11,843 nt of DNA from Campylobacterota bacterium (GTDB lineage Bacteria > Campylobacterota > Campylobacteria > Campylobacterales > Sulfurospirillaceae), in NCBI GenBank assembly GCA_009930355.1, contig RZYK01000048.1:1-11843 (forward strand), given 5' to 3'. The position numbers were made by a program, and so were the translations under genes. Positions 5,711 to 11,754 of this stretch are shown piece by piece; the stretch's first letter is position 1; every line of letters begins with the position of its first letter. Below the pieces are notes generated by a model. The model was not told the origin of the DNA. It saw only the letters and a program-made list of their open reading frames with translations, and did no database searches.

Positions 5711-5720
5711 TTACATGTAA
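5711..5720. repeat. TTACATGTAA palindrome, 10-bp copy
   Basis: In the divergent gap between S4 copy 2 and the helicase. On the minus strand TTACAT (5720-5715) stands 17 bases from TATGAT (5697-5692), so it falls at the -35 position of S4 copy 2, as at copy 1. Confidence 0.85.
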
Positions 5721-5751
5721 CGTTCAAATCTGCGCTAAAGAGAGATTATTC

Positions 5752-5757
5752 TACAAT
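5752..5757 (+). promoter_or_regulatory. Candidate -10 box of the DEAD-box helicase
   Basis: TACAAT, 28 bases before the ATG at 5786. It overlaps an in-frame ATG at 5756, which supports the later start. Confidence 0.4.
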
Positions 5758-5785
5758 GGCACAAAGAAAACAAGGATGCCAAACC

Positions 5786-7030
5786 ATGCCATTTTCCACG
5801 TTCAAACTCTGCTCACACATTCAAGAAGCGCTTTTACATGTAGGATTTACTCACCCCACACCCATTCAAGAAAAAGTCATTCCGCTTGTGTTAGAAAAAA
5901 AAGACATTCTGGCACGGGCACAAACGGGAAGCGGAAAAAGTGCTTCGTTTGTTCTGCCTCTATTGGAGCTGTGGAATGCCCATAAACAAGAGGGCAAAGC
6001 GAAGATAAAAGTGCTGGTTTTAACGCCAACCCGTGAGCTTTGTGTGCAAGTCGCTGAGGCGTTTGAAAGCTTTGGAGCGTTTTTACATGTAAAGCCAAAA
6101 GTGGTGAGTGTCATTGGTGGGGAGAAGATCGGTGAGCAACTCTATGACATTCAGCAAGGGTGCGACATTGTGGTGGCAACATCGGGACGACTTTTGGATA
6201 TTATGAGCAAAAAGCAGATTAATCTCTCCCATGTGGAGTTTTTTGTGCTTGATGAAGCGGATAAAATGCTTGATTTGGGCTTTGAACAAGAGCTAAACGC
6301 CATCCTTGAGGTCTTGCCAAAACAACGCCAAAACCTTCTTTTCTCAGCCACCTATCCTGCAAAAATGCAGACTATTGCCGCTAAGATAACAAAACGTGCG
6401 GTGGAGGTGAGCATCGAAGCAGAAGCGCCAACGGTTGAGCGCATCATGCAACGGGCTATTGAAGTCAATAAAGAAAACCGTGCGCCACTATTGCGCCACT
6501 TGTTGCGTGAAAATCAATGGGAATTGGTTTTGGTCTTTATGGCAAACAAAAGGGCTGCGGATAACATTGCGGTGAAATTTCGCAAACATGGTTTTTTAGC
6601 CGAATCCTTTCATGGCGATTTGCTTCAAGAAGACCGTTCTTGGACGCTTAAGTCCTTTAAAGAGCATAAAATTCGTGTTTTGTTTGCCACAGATATTGCC
6701 TCACGTGGGCTTGACATCGAGGCGGTGAGCTGTGTGATTAATTTTGATTTGCCTCGCTCAAGTGAGGATTATATTCACCGTATTGGGCGAACGGGCAGGG
6801 CAGGCAAAGAGGGCTTGGCGATTTCGTTCATTGACCATGAAGACAAAGCGCACTTTGCGTTAATTGAAAAGCGTTGTGGGATGTGCGTTGTAAAAGAGCA
6901 AATAAAAGGGTTTGAACTCGTAGGCGAAGCACCCAAAAAAGAGAAGGGTAGTGCGCCGATTAAAGGGAAGCGTAAAAGTAAAAAAGATAAATTAAGAGAA
7001 GCACAAAAAGCAAGTGGTGCAAGCGCCTAA
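5786..7030 (+). CDS. DEAD-box ATP-dependent RNA helicase (RhlE-like)
   Basis: The ATG at 5786 has AAGGA 9 bases upstream and gives 414 aa, normal for RhlE/SrmB types. The frame is open further up, but that part covers the promoter and the S4 gene leader. Motifs are in order: Q motif (F6...TPIQ, Q28), Walker A AQTGSGKS (45-52), PTREL (81-85), GG (111-112), TSGR (132-135), DEAD (156-159), SAT (187-189), MANKRAADNI (252-261), HGDL (276-279), TDIASRGLDI (302-311), HRIGRTGR (331-338). A lysine-rich tail (about 383-409) probably adds RNA binding. The enzyme unwinds short RNA duplexes with ATP in ribosome assembly or RNA decay; the exact role is not visible. Motif Ib is TSGR rather than the usual TPGR. 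Two repeat palindromes lie inside the gene. It is divergent from an S4 RNA-binding gene. Confidence 0.95.
   Translation: MPFSTFKLCSHIQEALLHVGFTHPTPIQEKVIPLVLEKKDILARAQTGSGKSASFVLPLLELWNAHKQEGKAKIKVLVLTPTRELCVQVAEAFESFGAFLHVKPKVVSVIGGEKIGEQLYDIQQGCDIVVATSGRLLDIMSKKQINLSHVEFFVLDEADKMLDLGFEQELNAILEVLPKQRQNLLFSATYPAKMQTIAAKITKRAVEVSIEAEAPTVERIMQRAIEVNKENRAPLLRHLLRENQWELVLVFMANKRAADNIAVKFRKHGFLAESFHGDLLQEDRSWTLKSFKEHKIRVLFATDIASRGLDIEAVSCVINFDLPRSSEDYIHRIGRTGRAGKEGLAISFIDHEDKAHFALIEKRCGMCVVKEQIKGFELVGEAPKKEKGSAPIKGKRKSKKDKLREAQKASGASA
5835..5842. repeat. TACATGTA, short coding copy of the palindrome
   Basis: 8-bp core within the helicase gene, read TTA-CAT-GTA (LLHVGF, residues 17-22, in the Q-motif region). 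Confidence 0.55.
6082..6093. repeat. TTTACATGTAAA palindrome, coding copy
   Basis: 12-bp perfect palindrome inside the helicase gene, read TTA-CAT-GTA-AAG (FLHVKP, residues 99-104, between PTREL and GG). It is longer than codon needs would require. Confidence 0.8.
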
Positions 7031-7038
7031 GCGCTTGC
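7019..7038. terminator. Hairpin at the helicase / permease convergence
   Basis: GCAAGCGC (7019-7026), loop CTAA, GCGCTTGC (7031-7038): a perfect 8-bp GC-rich stem whose loop contains part of the helicase stop codon. It lies between two convergent stops only 16 bases apart. Neither strand has a strong T-tract, so it may stop transcription weakly or protect the mRNA 3' end. Confidence 0.5.
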
Positions 7039-7046
7039 GTTGAAGA

Positions 7047-8387
7047 TTACAAAAAGATAACCGACATAATTGCCACAATGCCAATGGTCACTAATCCTTG
7101 AACCAGCGTTGCCATGGTGTAGGCTTTGTAGGACGTTGGAACATCCATCTGACTGAAGCGTGATACGACCCAGAAAAAGCTGTCATTGGCGTGACTTACC
7201 GTTAAAGCTCCCGCACCAATCGCCATGACGGTTAAGACTTTGCCCATCTCACTATCGAGTCCTAGACTTGCTAAAAGTGGATACATAATGGTTGAGGTAA
7301 CCACCAGCGCTGTGGTAGATGAGCCTTGTGCGGTTTTAAGCGCTGCTGCGATAATAAAAGGCACAAAAATACCCAAACTTAATGTTTGAAGGCTCGCCCC
7401 TAAATAATCACCAATGCCACTGGCTTTGAGCACCGCACCTAAAGCACCACCCGCACCTGTAATAATGAGAATTTCACCTGAGCTTTTAATGCCCTCACCC
7501 ACCCAGCCTGAAAGTGTCTCTTCATTCCATTTTGGTAGTAACAAACTGGCAAAAAGTACACCAACAAAAAGGGCATTGGCAGGGTTTCCTAAGAAAATAA
7601 ACACTTTATACCAGAGCATATCGCTGGAGGTTTTAAAGGAGAGTTTGACAATGCTTTCCATCGCCATTAACAGTACAGGAACAAAAATAGGCGCAAAGGA
7701 TTTGAACGCACTGGGAAGTTCGCCGTATTTTGCTACCACATCCTCATCTTTTTCCAAATCAATATCAAGGTCTTCTCCGCTGGTATAGCGCTTGCCTTGT
7801 TTCATTGCCCAAAAATAACCCGCTAGCATGGTGAAAATAGAGATAAAAAGCCCCACAACAATGACAAATCCTAAATTTCCCACCATAAGATTCCCTGCTG
7901 CGGCAATAGGACCTGGGGTGGGTGGAACCAGCGTGTGTGTGGCAAAAAGTCCCGTAGCAAGTGCCACACTCATCGCAACACCTGAGACTTTAAGCTGTTT
8001 GACTAAGGAGCGTTTGAGTGCATTTAAAATGACAAAACCGCTGTCACAAAAAACAGGGATGGAGACAATGTACCCAATGATGGACATGGCAAGCACAGGG
8101 CGTCTTTTACCCACCACTTTTAAGACGACATTTGCCATCTGCACTGCTGCGCCACTTTTTTCAAGCACCACGCCAATGATGGTTCCTAGCACAATGACAA
8201 TACCGATGTACGCCAAAATACCACCAAAACCCGTTGTGATGGTTTTTGCAATCTCTGCGTATTTCATTCCCACGCTAAAAGCAATACCATAGGCTGCAAT
8301 CAGCAAAGCAAGGAAAGGATGAAGTTTCCATTTGCTCGTTGAAAGTACGATAAAACCAATTGCTACCAGCAAAATCACAATAAGCAT
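7047..8387 (-). CDS. GntP-family permease (gluconate or related organic acid : H+ symporter)
   Basis: The ATG at 8387 has AAGGAG 5 bases upstream; the GTG at 8393 overlaps that site and is rejected. The 446-aa protein is nearly all hydrophobic, with about 12-14 membrane helices. Family signatures are present: GFGGILAYIGIVIVLGTIIGVVLEKSGAA, the SIPVFCDSGFVIL segment, THTLVPPTPGPIAAAGNL, AALKTAQGSSTTALV and the C-terminal SHANDSFFWV. A charged cytoplasmic loop (EDLDIDLEKDEDVV) splits the protein. GntP members carry gluconate, other sugar acids, glycerate or D-serine; the substrate cannot be read from the sequence. No sugar-acid kinase or dehydrogenase gene is adjacent, so the context gives no help. 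It is convergent with the helicase and downstream of ycaO on the same strand, separated by 111 bases with its own promoter signals. Confidence 0.93.
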   Translation of the reverse strand: MLIVILLVAIGFIVLSTSKWKLHPFLALLIAAYGIAFSVGMKYAEIAKTITTGFGGILAYIGIVIVLGTIIGVVLEKSGAAVQMANVVLKVVGKRRPVLAMSIIGYIVSIPVFCDSGFVILNALKRSLVKQLKVSGVAMSVALATGLFATHTLVPPTPGPIAAAGNLMVGNLGFVIVVGLFISIFTMLAGYFWAMKQGKRYTSGEDLDIDLEKDEDVVAKYGELPSAFKSFAPIFVPVLLMAMESIVKLSFKTSSDMLWYKVFIFLGNPANALFVGVLFASLLLPKWNEETLSGWVGEGIKSSGEILIITGAGGALGAVLKASGIGDYLGASLQTLSLGIFVPFIIAAALKTAQGSSTTALVVTSTIMYPLLASLGLDSEMGKVLTVMAIGAGALTVSHANDSFFWVVSRFSQMDVPTSYKAYTMATLVQGLVTIGIVAIMSVIFL

Positions 8388-8403
8388 TCTCACTCCTTTT
8401 TTA

Positions 8404-8422
8404 AGTTTTTAATTTAAAAACT
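8404..8422. promoter_or_regulatory. 19-bp inverted repeat in the GntP leader
   Basis: AGTTTTTAA, T, TTAAAAACT: perfect nine-base arms, between the -10 box and the ribosome-binding site of the permease gene. It could be an operator, or an AT-rich mRNA hairpin. In AT-rich leaders such repeats can also arise by chance. Confidence 0.45.
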
Positions 8423-8442
8423 CTCTTTAAACTAATGGAGAA

Positions 8443-8448
8443 ATTATA
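8443..8448 (-). promoter_or_regulatory. Candidate -10 box of the GntP permease
   Basis: Perfect TATAAT on the minus strand, 55 bases upstream of the ATG at 8387. No good -35 is present. The inverted repeat at 8404-8422 would be in the transcribed leader. Confidence 0.5.
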
Positions 8449-8480
8449 GTGTAAAATCTGTGATTTTTAGCGTGATATAA

Positions 8481-8494
8481 CGTTACATGTAACG
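8481..8494. repeat. TTACATGTAA palindrome, CG-flanked 14-bp copy
   Basis: CGTTACATGTAACG, between the ycaO stop and the permease promoter. The core is the same as elsewhere but the flanks are CG/CG rather than CTT/AAG, and the palindrome is still perfect. Confidence 0.85.
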
Positions 8495-8498
8495 CTGT

Positions 8499-10124
8499 TT
8501 AATGCACTATTTTTGCTTTTTTTTGCGCTAGGGTATCGTACATTTCAAGCATGTTTGTGTAGTGTTCATGTAAGCTTACATCTATAAAATAGGCTTTTCT
8601 ATCTAAAATAGCCTTTACATGTAAAACCTCTTTTTCTCCAAAAAGCGCATAAAATGCAGGAGCATACTCAGACCACTTAAGTTTTTGAAGACGAAACTGG
8701 AGCATTTCGCACAAAAGTGTTTTAAGCGGATGGGAGCTTAATTCCAAATACGCAAGGGCTTCTTCCTCATTTCCCAAAAGAAGGTGAAGTTGGGCTTTAA
8801 AATCGCACATGTAAAAGTTTTGCTCAAAAATGACTCCCAAATATTTCTCCATATTTAAAGAATCTTCCAAAGGCTCGACCATCTCTAATAACTCTTCTGG
8901 TGTGTGTGCTTGAAAATGAAGTACAGCATTGCGAATAAATTTTCCCACATTGCGGTTTTGATAGACCATATCTTCAATAGGATAAACCTCCGAGAGGCTA
9001 GGGACAAGCATCTGGCAGGAGTAAAAATCCAAATAGGTGTATTCTCTAAGATACATCTCTTTGCCCATTGTTTTAACAATGGCGCATAAAAAAGCGTACT
9101 CGGCTTCATTTCCCTCTCCTGTGTATGCCCATGGGCTATAAGAGAAACTTTTGGTTTTACCTAAAAAAGAAAAGCCCATTTTGCCATTGGAGTCGATGAA
9201 ATGCGCTTCAAGGTTGAAGCTATCGCTCACCAGATTCATATCAAATGTAGGGGTTTCAAAGCTCTGTAAATTCTCCAGACCTCTGCCTTGCATCAGCTCA
9301 CTCATGGTGCGCTCTAGGCTGACTTCCAAAATAGGATGCGCTCCAAAAGAGACAAAAAGGGTGCCGTTGTTGGGGTTAATGAGTGAAATGGCTGTCACGG
9401 GAAACCTCCCACCCAAAGAGGCATCAAGAACGTCTACGATAAATCCAGCACGGCGTAGTTCCAAAACATCCGCATGCACTTTAGCAAATGACTCAATCAC
9501 AGCCTCAGGGAAGAGGGGCAGTGCGTAGCCATTTTTAATAATTTCAAATTTGACATAGCGCTCAAAAATTTCACTGAGTGCTTGCACTTTGGCTTCATCG
9601 GGTGTATTGCCACTGGCAAGTCCGTTACTCACATAAAGATTGCTTAAAATATTAATAGGAATGTAGACCCTCTCCTGTGACCATTCGTTTAAAAAAGGAA
9701 GCGCTACGACTTTGTCTTCGTAATCACTGTTAAAATCAACAAAGTCCTCATCGCTCATCTCATTTTGGGGATTGTAAAGTGTCTTCAAGGAAGCATTCAA
9801 ATAATCTCCCCCAAACTCAAACACCTTTTCATCGGGGAAATAAGCACGTTTGGGCAGGTGAAAGTCAATGAAAAAATTGTTCGTTTGAAGCCTCTCAATG
9901 TACTCACCCAAAGCACTGGCTTTAGAAGCGAGTGAGAGTGCGCCTTTGCCATTAGAATAGATATGATTAGGAACGCTGGTGGATGCAAGGTTGATAGAGT
10001 AGCAGTGAGTGAGGGGATGCTTCTCTTCTTTAAAATGAAGCCCAAAGTTAAGCGTTTCTAAAATGGTCTGCATCGAGGCAATAGAATTTTCTAACGATTC
10101 GTTTTTGGAGAGAATGTGTATCAA
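8499..10124 (-). CDS. ycaO: YcaO-domain protein, stand-alone (RimO/S12-type accessory)
   Basis: The start is TTG at 10124, with AAGGAA 7 bases upstream; no better codon exists nearby. The product is 541 aa, close to the 586 aa of Escherichia coli YcaO. The YcaO ATP-binding core is seen in order: SKASALGEYIERL (67-79, E74/E77), AKVQALSEIFERYVKFE (178-194, E185/E188), then LERTMSELMQGR (270-281). The last about 130 residues are helical (EELLEMVEPL, LLLGNEEEALAYLEL, LKTLLCEMLQFRL), like the TPR-like end of the Escherichia coli protein. It ends in KKAKIVH, not the PxPxP tail of RiPP cyclodehydratases, and no E1-like partner or short precursor gene is nearby. YcaO enzymes activate amides with ATP; the Escherichia coli member is linked genetically to RimO methylthiolation of ribosomal protein S12. 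That role is inferred here. Confidence 0.9.
   Translation of the reverse strand: MIHILSKNESLENSIASMQTILETLNFGLHFKEEKHPLTHCYSINLASTSVPNHIYSNGKGALSLASKASALGEYIERLQTNNFFIDFHLPKRAYFPDEKVFEFGGDYLNASLKTLYNPQNEMSDEDFVDFNSDYEDKVVALPFLNEWSQERVYIPINILSNLYVSNGLASGNTPDEAKVQALSEIFERYVKFEIIKNGYALPLFPEAVIESFAKVHADVLELRRAGFIVDVLDASLGGRFPVTAISLINPNNGTLFVSFGAHPILEVSLERTMSELMQGRGLENLQSFETPTFDMNLVSDSFNLEAHFIDSNGKMGFSFLGKTKSFSYSPWAYTGEGNEAEYAFLCAIVKTMGKEMYLREYTYLDFYSCQMLVPSLSEVYPIEDMVYQNRNVGKFIRNAVLHFQAHTPEELLEMVEPLEDSLNMEKYLGVIFEQNFYMCDFKAQLHLLLGNEEEALAYLELSSHPLKTLLCEMLQFRLQKLKWSEYAPAFYALFGEKEVLHVKAILDRKAYFIDVSLHEHYTNMLEMYDTLAQKKAKIVH
8614..8625. repeat. TTTACATGTAAA palindrome, coding copy
   Basis: 12-bp perfect palindrome in the 3' part of ycaO, read on the minus strand as TTA-CAT-GTA-AAG (VLHVKA, about residues 503-508). 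A further bare ACATGT at 8807-8812 is in another frame and is not counted as a family member. Confidence 0.8.
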
Positions 10125-10149
10125 AAAAGTGTTCCTTAAAAATGTTGGA

Positions 10150-10161
10150 TTTACATGTAAA
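10150..10161. repeat. TTTACATGTAAA palindrome, distal copy of a pair
   Basis: In the gap between ycaO and qmcA, on the far side of the qmcA terminator hairpin. It pairs with the copy at 10179-10188. Confidence 0.88.
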
Positions 10162-10178
10162 AAAGCCTTTCGACTCCC
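10159..10178 (-). terminator. Rho-independent terminator of qmcA
   Basis: On the minus strand AGTC, loop GAAA (a GNRA-type tetraloop), GGCT (one U-G pair), followed by T5-6. Outer bases can add G-U pairs. The stem is short, but it is bracketed by two TTACATGTAA copies that could pair as a longer outer stem. Confidence 0.65.
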
Positions 10179-10188
10179 TTACATGTAA
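10179..10188. repeat. TTACATGTAA palindrome, proximal copy of a pair
   Basis: Three bases past the qmcA stop (minus strand) and directly before the terminator stem, the same order as at hcp and blc: stop, palindrome, terminator. Confidence 0.85.
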
Positions 10189-10191
10189 AGA

Positions 10192-11106
10192 TTATTTTAA
10201 TGTGGAAAAAAGCGTGCTAAGATTGCCCGCAACGCCTTCTAGTGAGTGTTTTAAATCGGAGGGTATGAAGACCACTTTGCTGTTTGTGGAGTTGGACAGG
10301 GCATGCACACTATCAAGGTAGCGTTGGGCTAAAAGATAACTCGGCGCATCGCCATTTTTGATTTGTGAGCTAATGGCTTCCATCGCTTCTTTATCGCCAT
10401 AAGCTAAGGCGACTTTGGCTTCAGCCTCTTTGCGGGAGGCTTCTAGTTTTCCCTCAGCTTCTAAAATCATGGATTGTTTTAAGCCTTCCGCTTTGGCAAT
10501 GGCGGCTTGTTTTTCACCCTCCGCTTTCATAATGAGTGCTTTTTTCTCACGCTCTGCGGCGGCTTGTTTTTCCATCGCTTCTTGCAAATTATCGCTGGGG
10601 CGAATGTCTTGAACTTCCACTGCGGTTAGCGATAAACCCCACTGTTCTAAATGGTCACTTATCTTCTCTGCGACGGAGGCTTTAATGGCCTCTCTGCCTG
10701 AAAGTGAGGCATCCAGTTCCATATTTCCAATAACGGAGCGAAGCGTGGTTGCTGCCATATTTGCCACAGCCAATTCAAAATTATCAATCGAATAAACCGC
10801 TTTGGCAGGCTCACTGATTTTGTAAAAGACCACCGCACTAATAATCACCACAGCGTTATCTTTGGTAATCACCTCTTGCGCTTTCATCTGCTGAATCAGC
10901 TCTTTGGTGTTCAATTTGACTTGCACTTGATCTAAAAGTGGAATCAAAAAATTAAGCCCTGGTTTTAAAATAACGTGAAATTTTCCCAATCGCTCCACCA
11001 CCCACTCTTCACCTTGCGGCACAATGCGAACCATTTGATAGAGCAAATAGGCTCCCGCTAAAAGTAAAATAACAAAAAAAGAAAGACTCAAATCGAGGTT
11101 TTGCAC
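10192..11106 (-). CDS. qmcA: SPFH/stomatin-family membrane protein (QmcA-like)
   Basis: The start is GTG at 11106, with AAGGAG 5 bases upstream. The product is 304 aa, the same size as Escherichia coli QmcA (305). An N-terminal membrane helix lies at about 6-26, followed by VPQGEEWVVERLGKF..LKPGLNFLIP, the typical opening of the SPFH domain (about 28-190, ending DIRPSDNLQEAMEKQ). A long coiled coil of A/E/K repeats follows (about 185-240: KQAAAEREKKALIMKAEGEKQAAIAKAEG). The C-terminus contains YLLAQRYLDSVHALSNSTNSKVVFIPSDL, typical of the QmcA/slipin branch. These proteins form ring- or cage-like membrane scaffolds connected with proteases and membrane domains. The nfeD gene lies 17 bases upstream on the same strand, the usual pairing, so the two form an operon. 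Confidence 0.94.
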   Translation of the reverse strand: MQNLDLSLSFFVILLLAGAYLLYQMVRIVPQGEEWVVERLGKFHVILKPGLNFLIPLLDQVQVKLNTKELIQQMKAQEVITKDNAVVIISAVVFYKISEPAKAVYSIDNFELAVANMAATTLRSVIGNMELDASLSGREAIKASVAEKISDHLEQWGLSLTAVEVQDIRPSDNLQEAMEKQAAAEREKKALIMKAEGEKQAAIAKAEGLKQSMILEAEGKLEASRKEAEAKVALAYGDKEAMEAISSQIKNGDAPSYLLAQRYLDSVHALSNSTNSKVVFIPSDLKHSLEGVAGNLSTLFSTLK

Positions 11107-11123
11107 GTAAACTCCTTATACTT

Positions 11124-11561
11124 TTAAATAGGTTTAATATCTAAATAGTGCCCATGAATGGCAACAATTTCAATGAAAGTCCCAATGTCTAACGTCACAT
11201 CGGTAACATTTTTGGCATCCCATTGGCTGCTTCCAAGAACGGGAACCACAAGTTGCACCCGCCCATTTTTTTCAGGGCTAATGGTTTCAATGACTTTGCC
11301 TTTAACCCCAATAAATTCATCCGATTGCCCAACTTTAGAGCTAGGAACATCGGCAATACGTCTTTTTTTAAAGACAATAGCACCCACAAACATACCCAAA
11401 AGTGCCACAATGATTTGTAAAACAAGAGAATCTTCCATGAAGTAAGAAAGCAGTGCTGAGCCAAAAAAGCCCAAACCTAAAAATGTAGCAAAAAACGTAG
11501 GACTGGCAATTTCAAAGACAATGGCAAACACGCCCAAAATTGCCCAAATATACCAAATCAT
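11124..11561 (-). CDS. NfeD-family membrane protein (YbbJ-like), partner of QmcA
   Basis: The ATG at 11561 has AGGAG 5 bases upstream and gives 145 aa. The frame extends to a TTG at 11615, but the best -10 box (TATAAT, 11589-11594) lies inside that extension, so it is rejected. Membrane segments are seen at about 3-17, 24-42 and 47-64, then a charged stretch (KKRRIADVPSSK) and a C-terminal OB-fold-like domain (about 78-145: FIGVKGKVIETISP..GRVQLVV..SSQWDAK..DIGTFIEIVAIHGHYLDIKPI). This is the short NfeD form without the ClpP-like protease domain, as in Escherichia coli YbbJ. NfeD proteins work with an SPFH protein; here qmcA follows by 17 bases. The gene is first in a two-gene operon, downstream of tmRNA. 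Confidence 0.92.
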   Translation of the reverse strand: MIWYIWAILGVFAIVFEIASPTFFATFLGLGFFGSALLSYFMEDSLVLQIIVALLGMFVGAIVFKKRRIADVPSSKVGQSDEFIGVKGKVIETISPEKNGRVQLVVPVLGSSQWDAKNVTDVTLDIGTFIEIVAIHGHYLDIKPI

Positions 11562-11588
11562 CCATGCTCCTAAAAAGAATTTAAAAGC

Positions 11589-11594
11589 ATTATA
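11589..11594 (-). promoter_or_regulatory. Candidate -10 box of the nfeD-qmcA operon
   Basis: Perfect TATAAT on the minus strand, 27 bases before the nfeD ATG at 11561. The -35 position falls in the imperfect hairpin at 11606-11633, so termination of upstream transcription and initiation here may be coupled. Confidence 0.55.
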
Positions 11595-11595
11595 C

Positions 11596-11633
11596 AAAAA
11601 ATAGACTTCTTGCAAAACTTATTTTGCGAGAAG
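11596..11633 (-). terminator. Hairpin plus T-tract between ssrA and nfeD
   Basis: Twelve-base arms at 11606-11617 and 11622-11633 with one mismatch and a 4-base loop. On the minus strand the stem is followed by TCTATTTTTT. It is the best terminator candidate for transcription coming from ssrA. The stem also covers the nfeD -35 region. Confidence 0.6.
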
Positions 11634-11638
11634 GAAAA

Positions 11639-11651
11639 GCACCAAGGGTGC
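11639..11651 (-). terminator. Short GC hairpin, possible first ssrA terminator
   Basis: GCACC, loop of 3, GGTGC, followed on the minus strand by TTTTCCTT. It is short but GC-rich. Another hairpin (11654-11676, nine pairs with one G-U on the minus strand) lies directly before it. Confidence 0.45.
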
Positions 11652-11719
11652 GCGGGCTTTCTGCCGAAGAAAACCCAGTGTTAACGTAGCCTTTAGAGCT
11701 TTGCTTTAAAGGTGTGTTA

Positions 11720-11738
11720 AGAGTTCTGCAAGAACTCT
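11720..11738. other. Hairpin just past the tmRNA 3' end
   Basis: AGAGTTCT, GCA, AGAACTCT: a perfect 8-bp stem 16 bases beyond the tmRNA CCA. There is no T-tract on the minus strand, so it may be a processing or stability structure rather than a terminator. Confidence 0.45.
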
Positions 11739-11754
11739 AATAAAATAATTACGA

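Noticed and set aside
8568..8581. ATGTAAGCTTACAT, a 14-bp palindrome with the same half-sites, inside ycaO
   Set aside because: The centre differs from TTACATGTAA, it occurs only once and it is in coding sequence; probably chance.
8499..10124. YcaO as part of a RiPP (thiazole/oxazole peptide) cluster
   Set aside because: No PxPxP C-terminus, no E1-like partner, no dehydrogenase and no short precursor frame nearby.
1275..10188. The repeated palindromes as a CRISPR array or insertion-sequence ends
   Set aside because: Spacing is irregular (hundreds of bases to kilobases), units are 10-16 bp, and there are no cas genes, transposase or target duplications.
11562..11615. Longer NfeD form starting with TTG at 11615
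   Set aside because: The ATG at 11561 has a proper ribosome-binding site, and TATAAT at 11589-11594 lies inside the extension.
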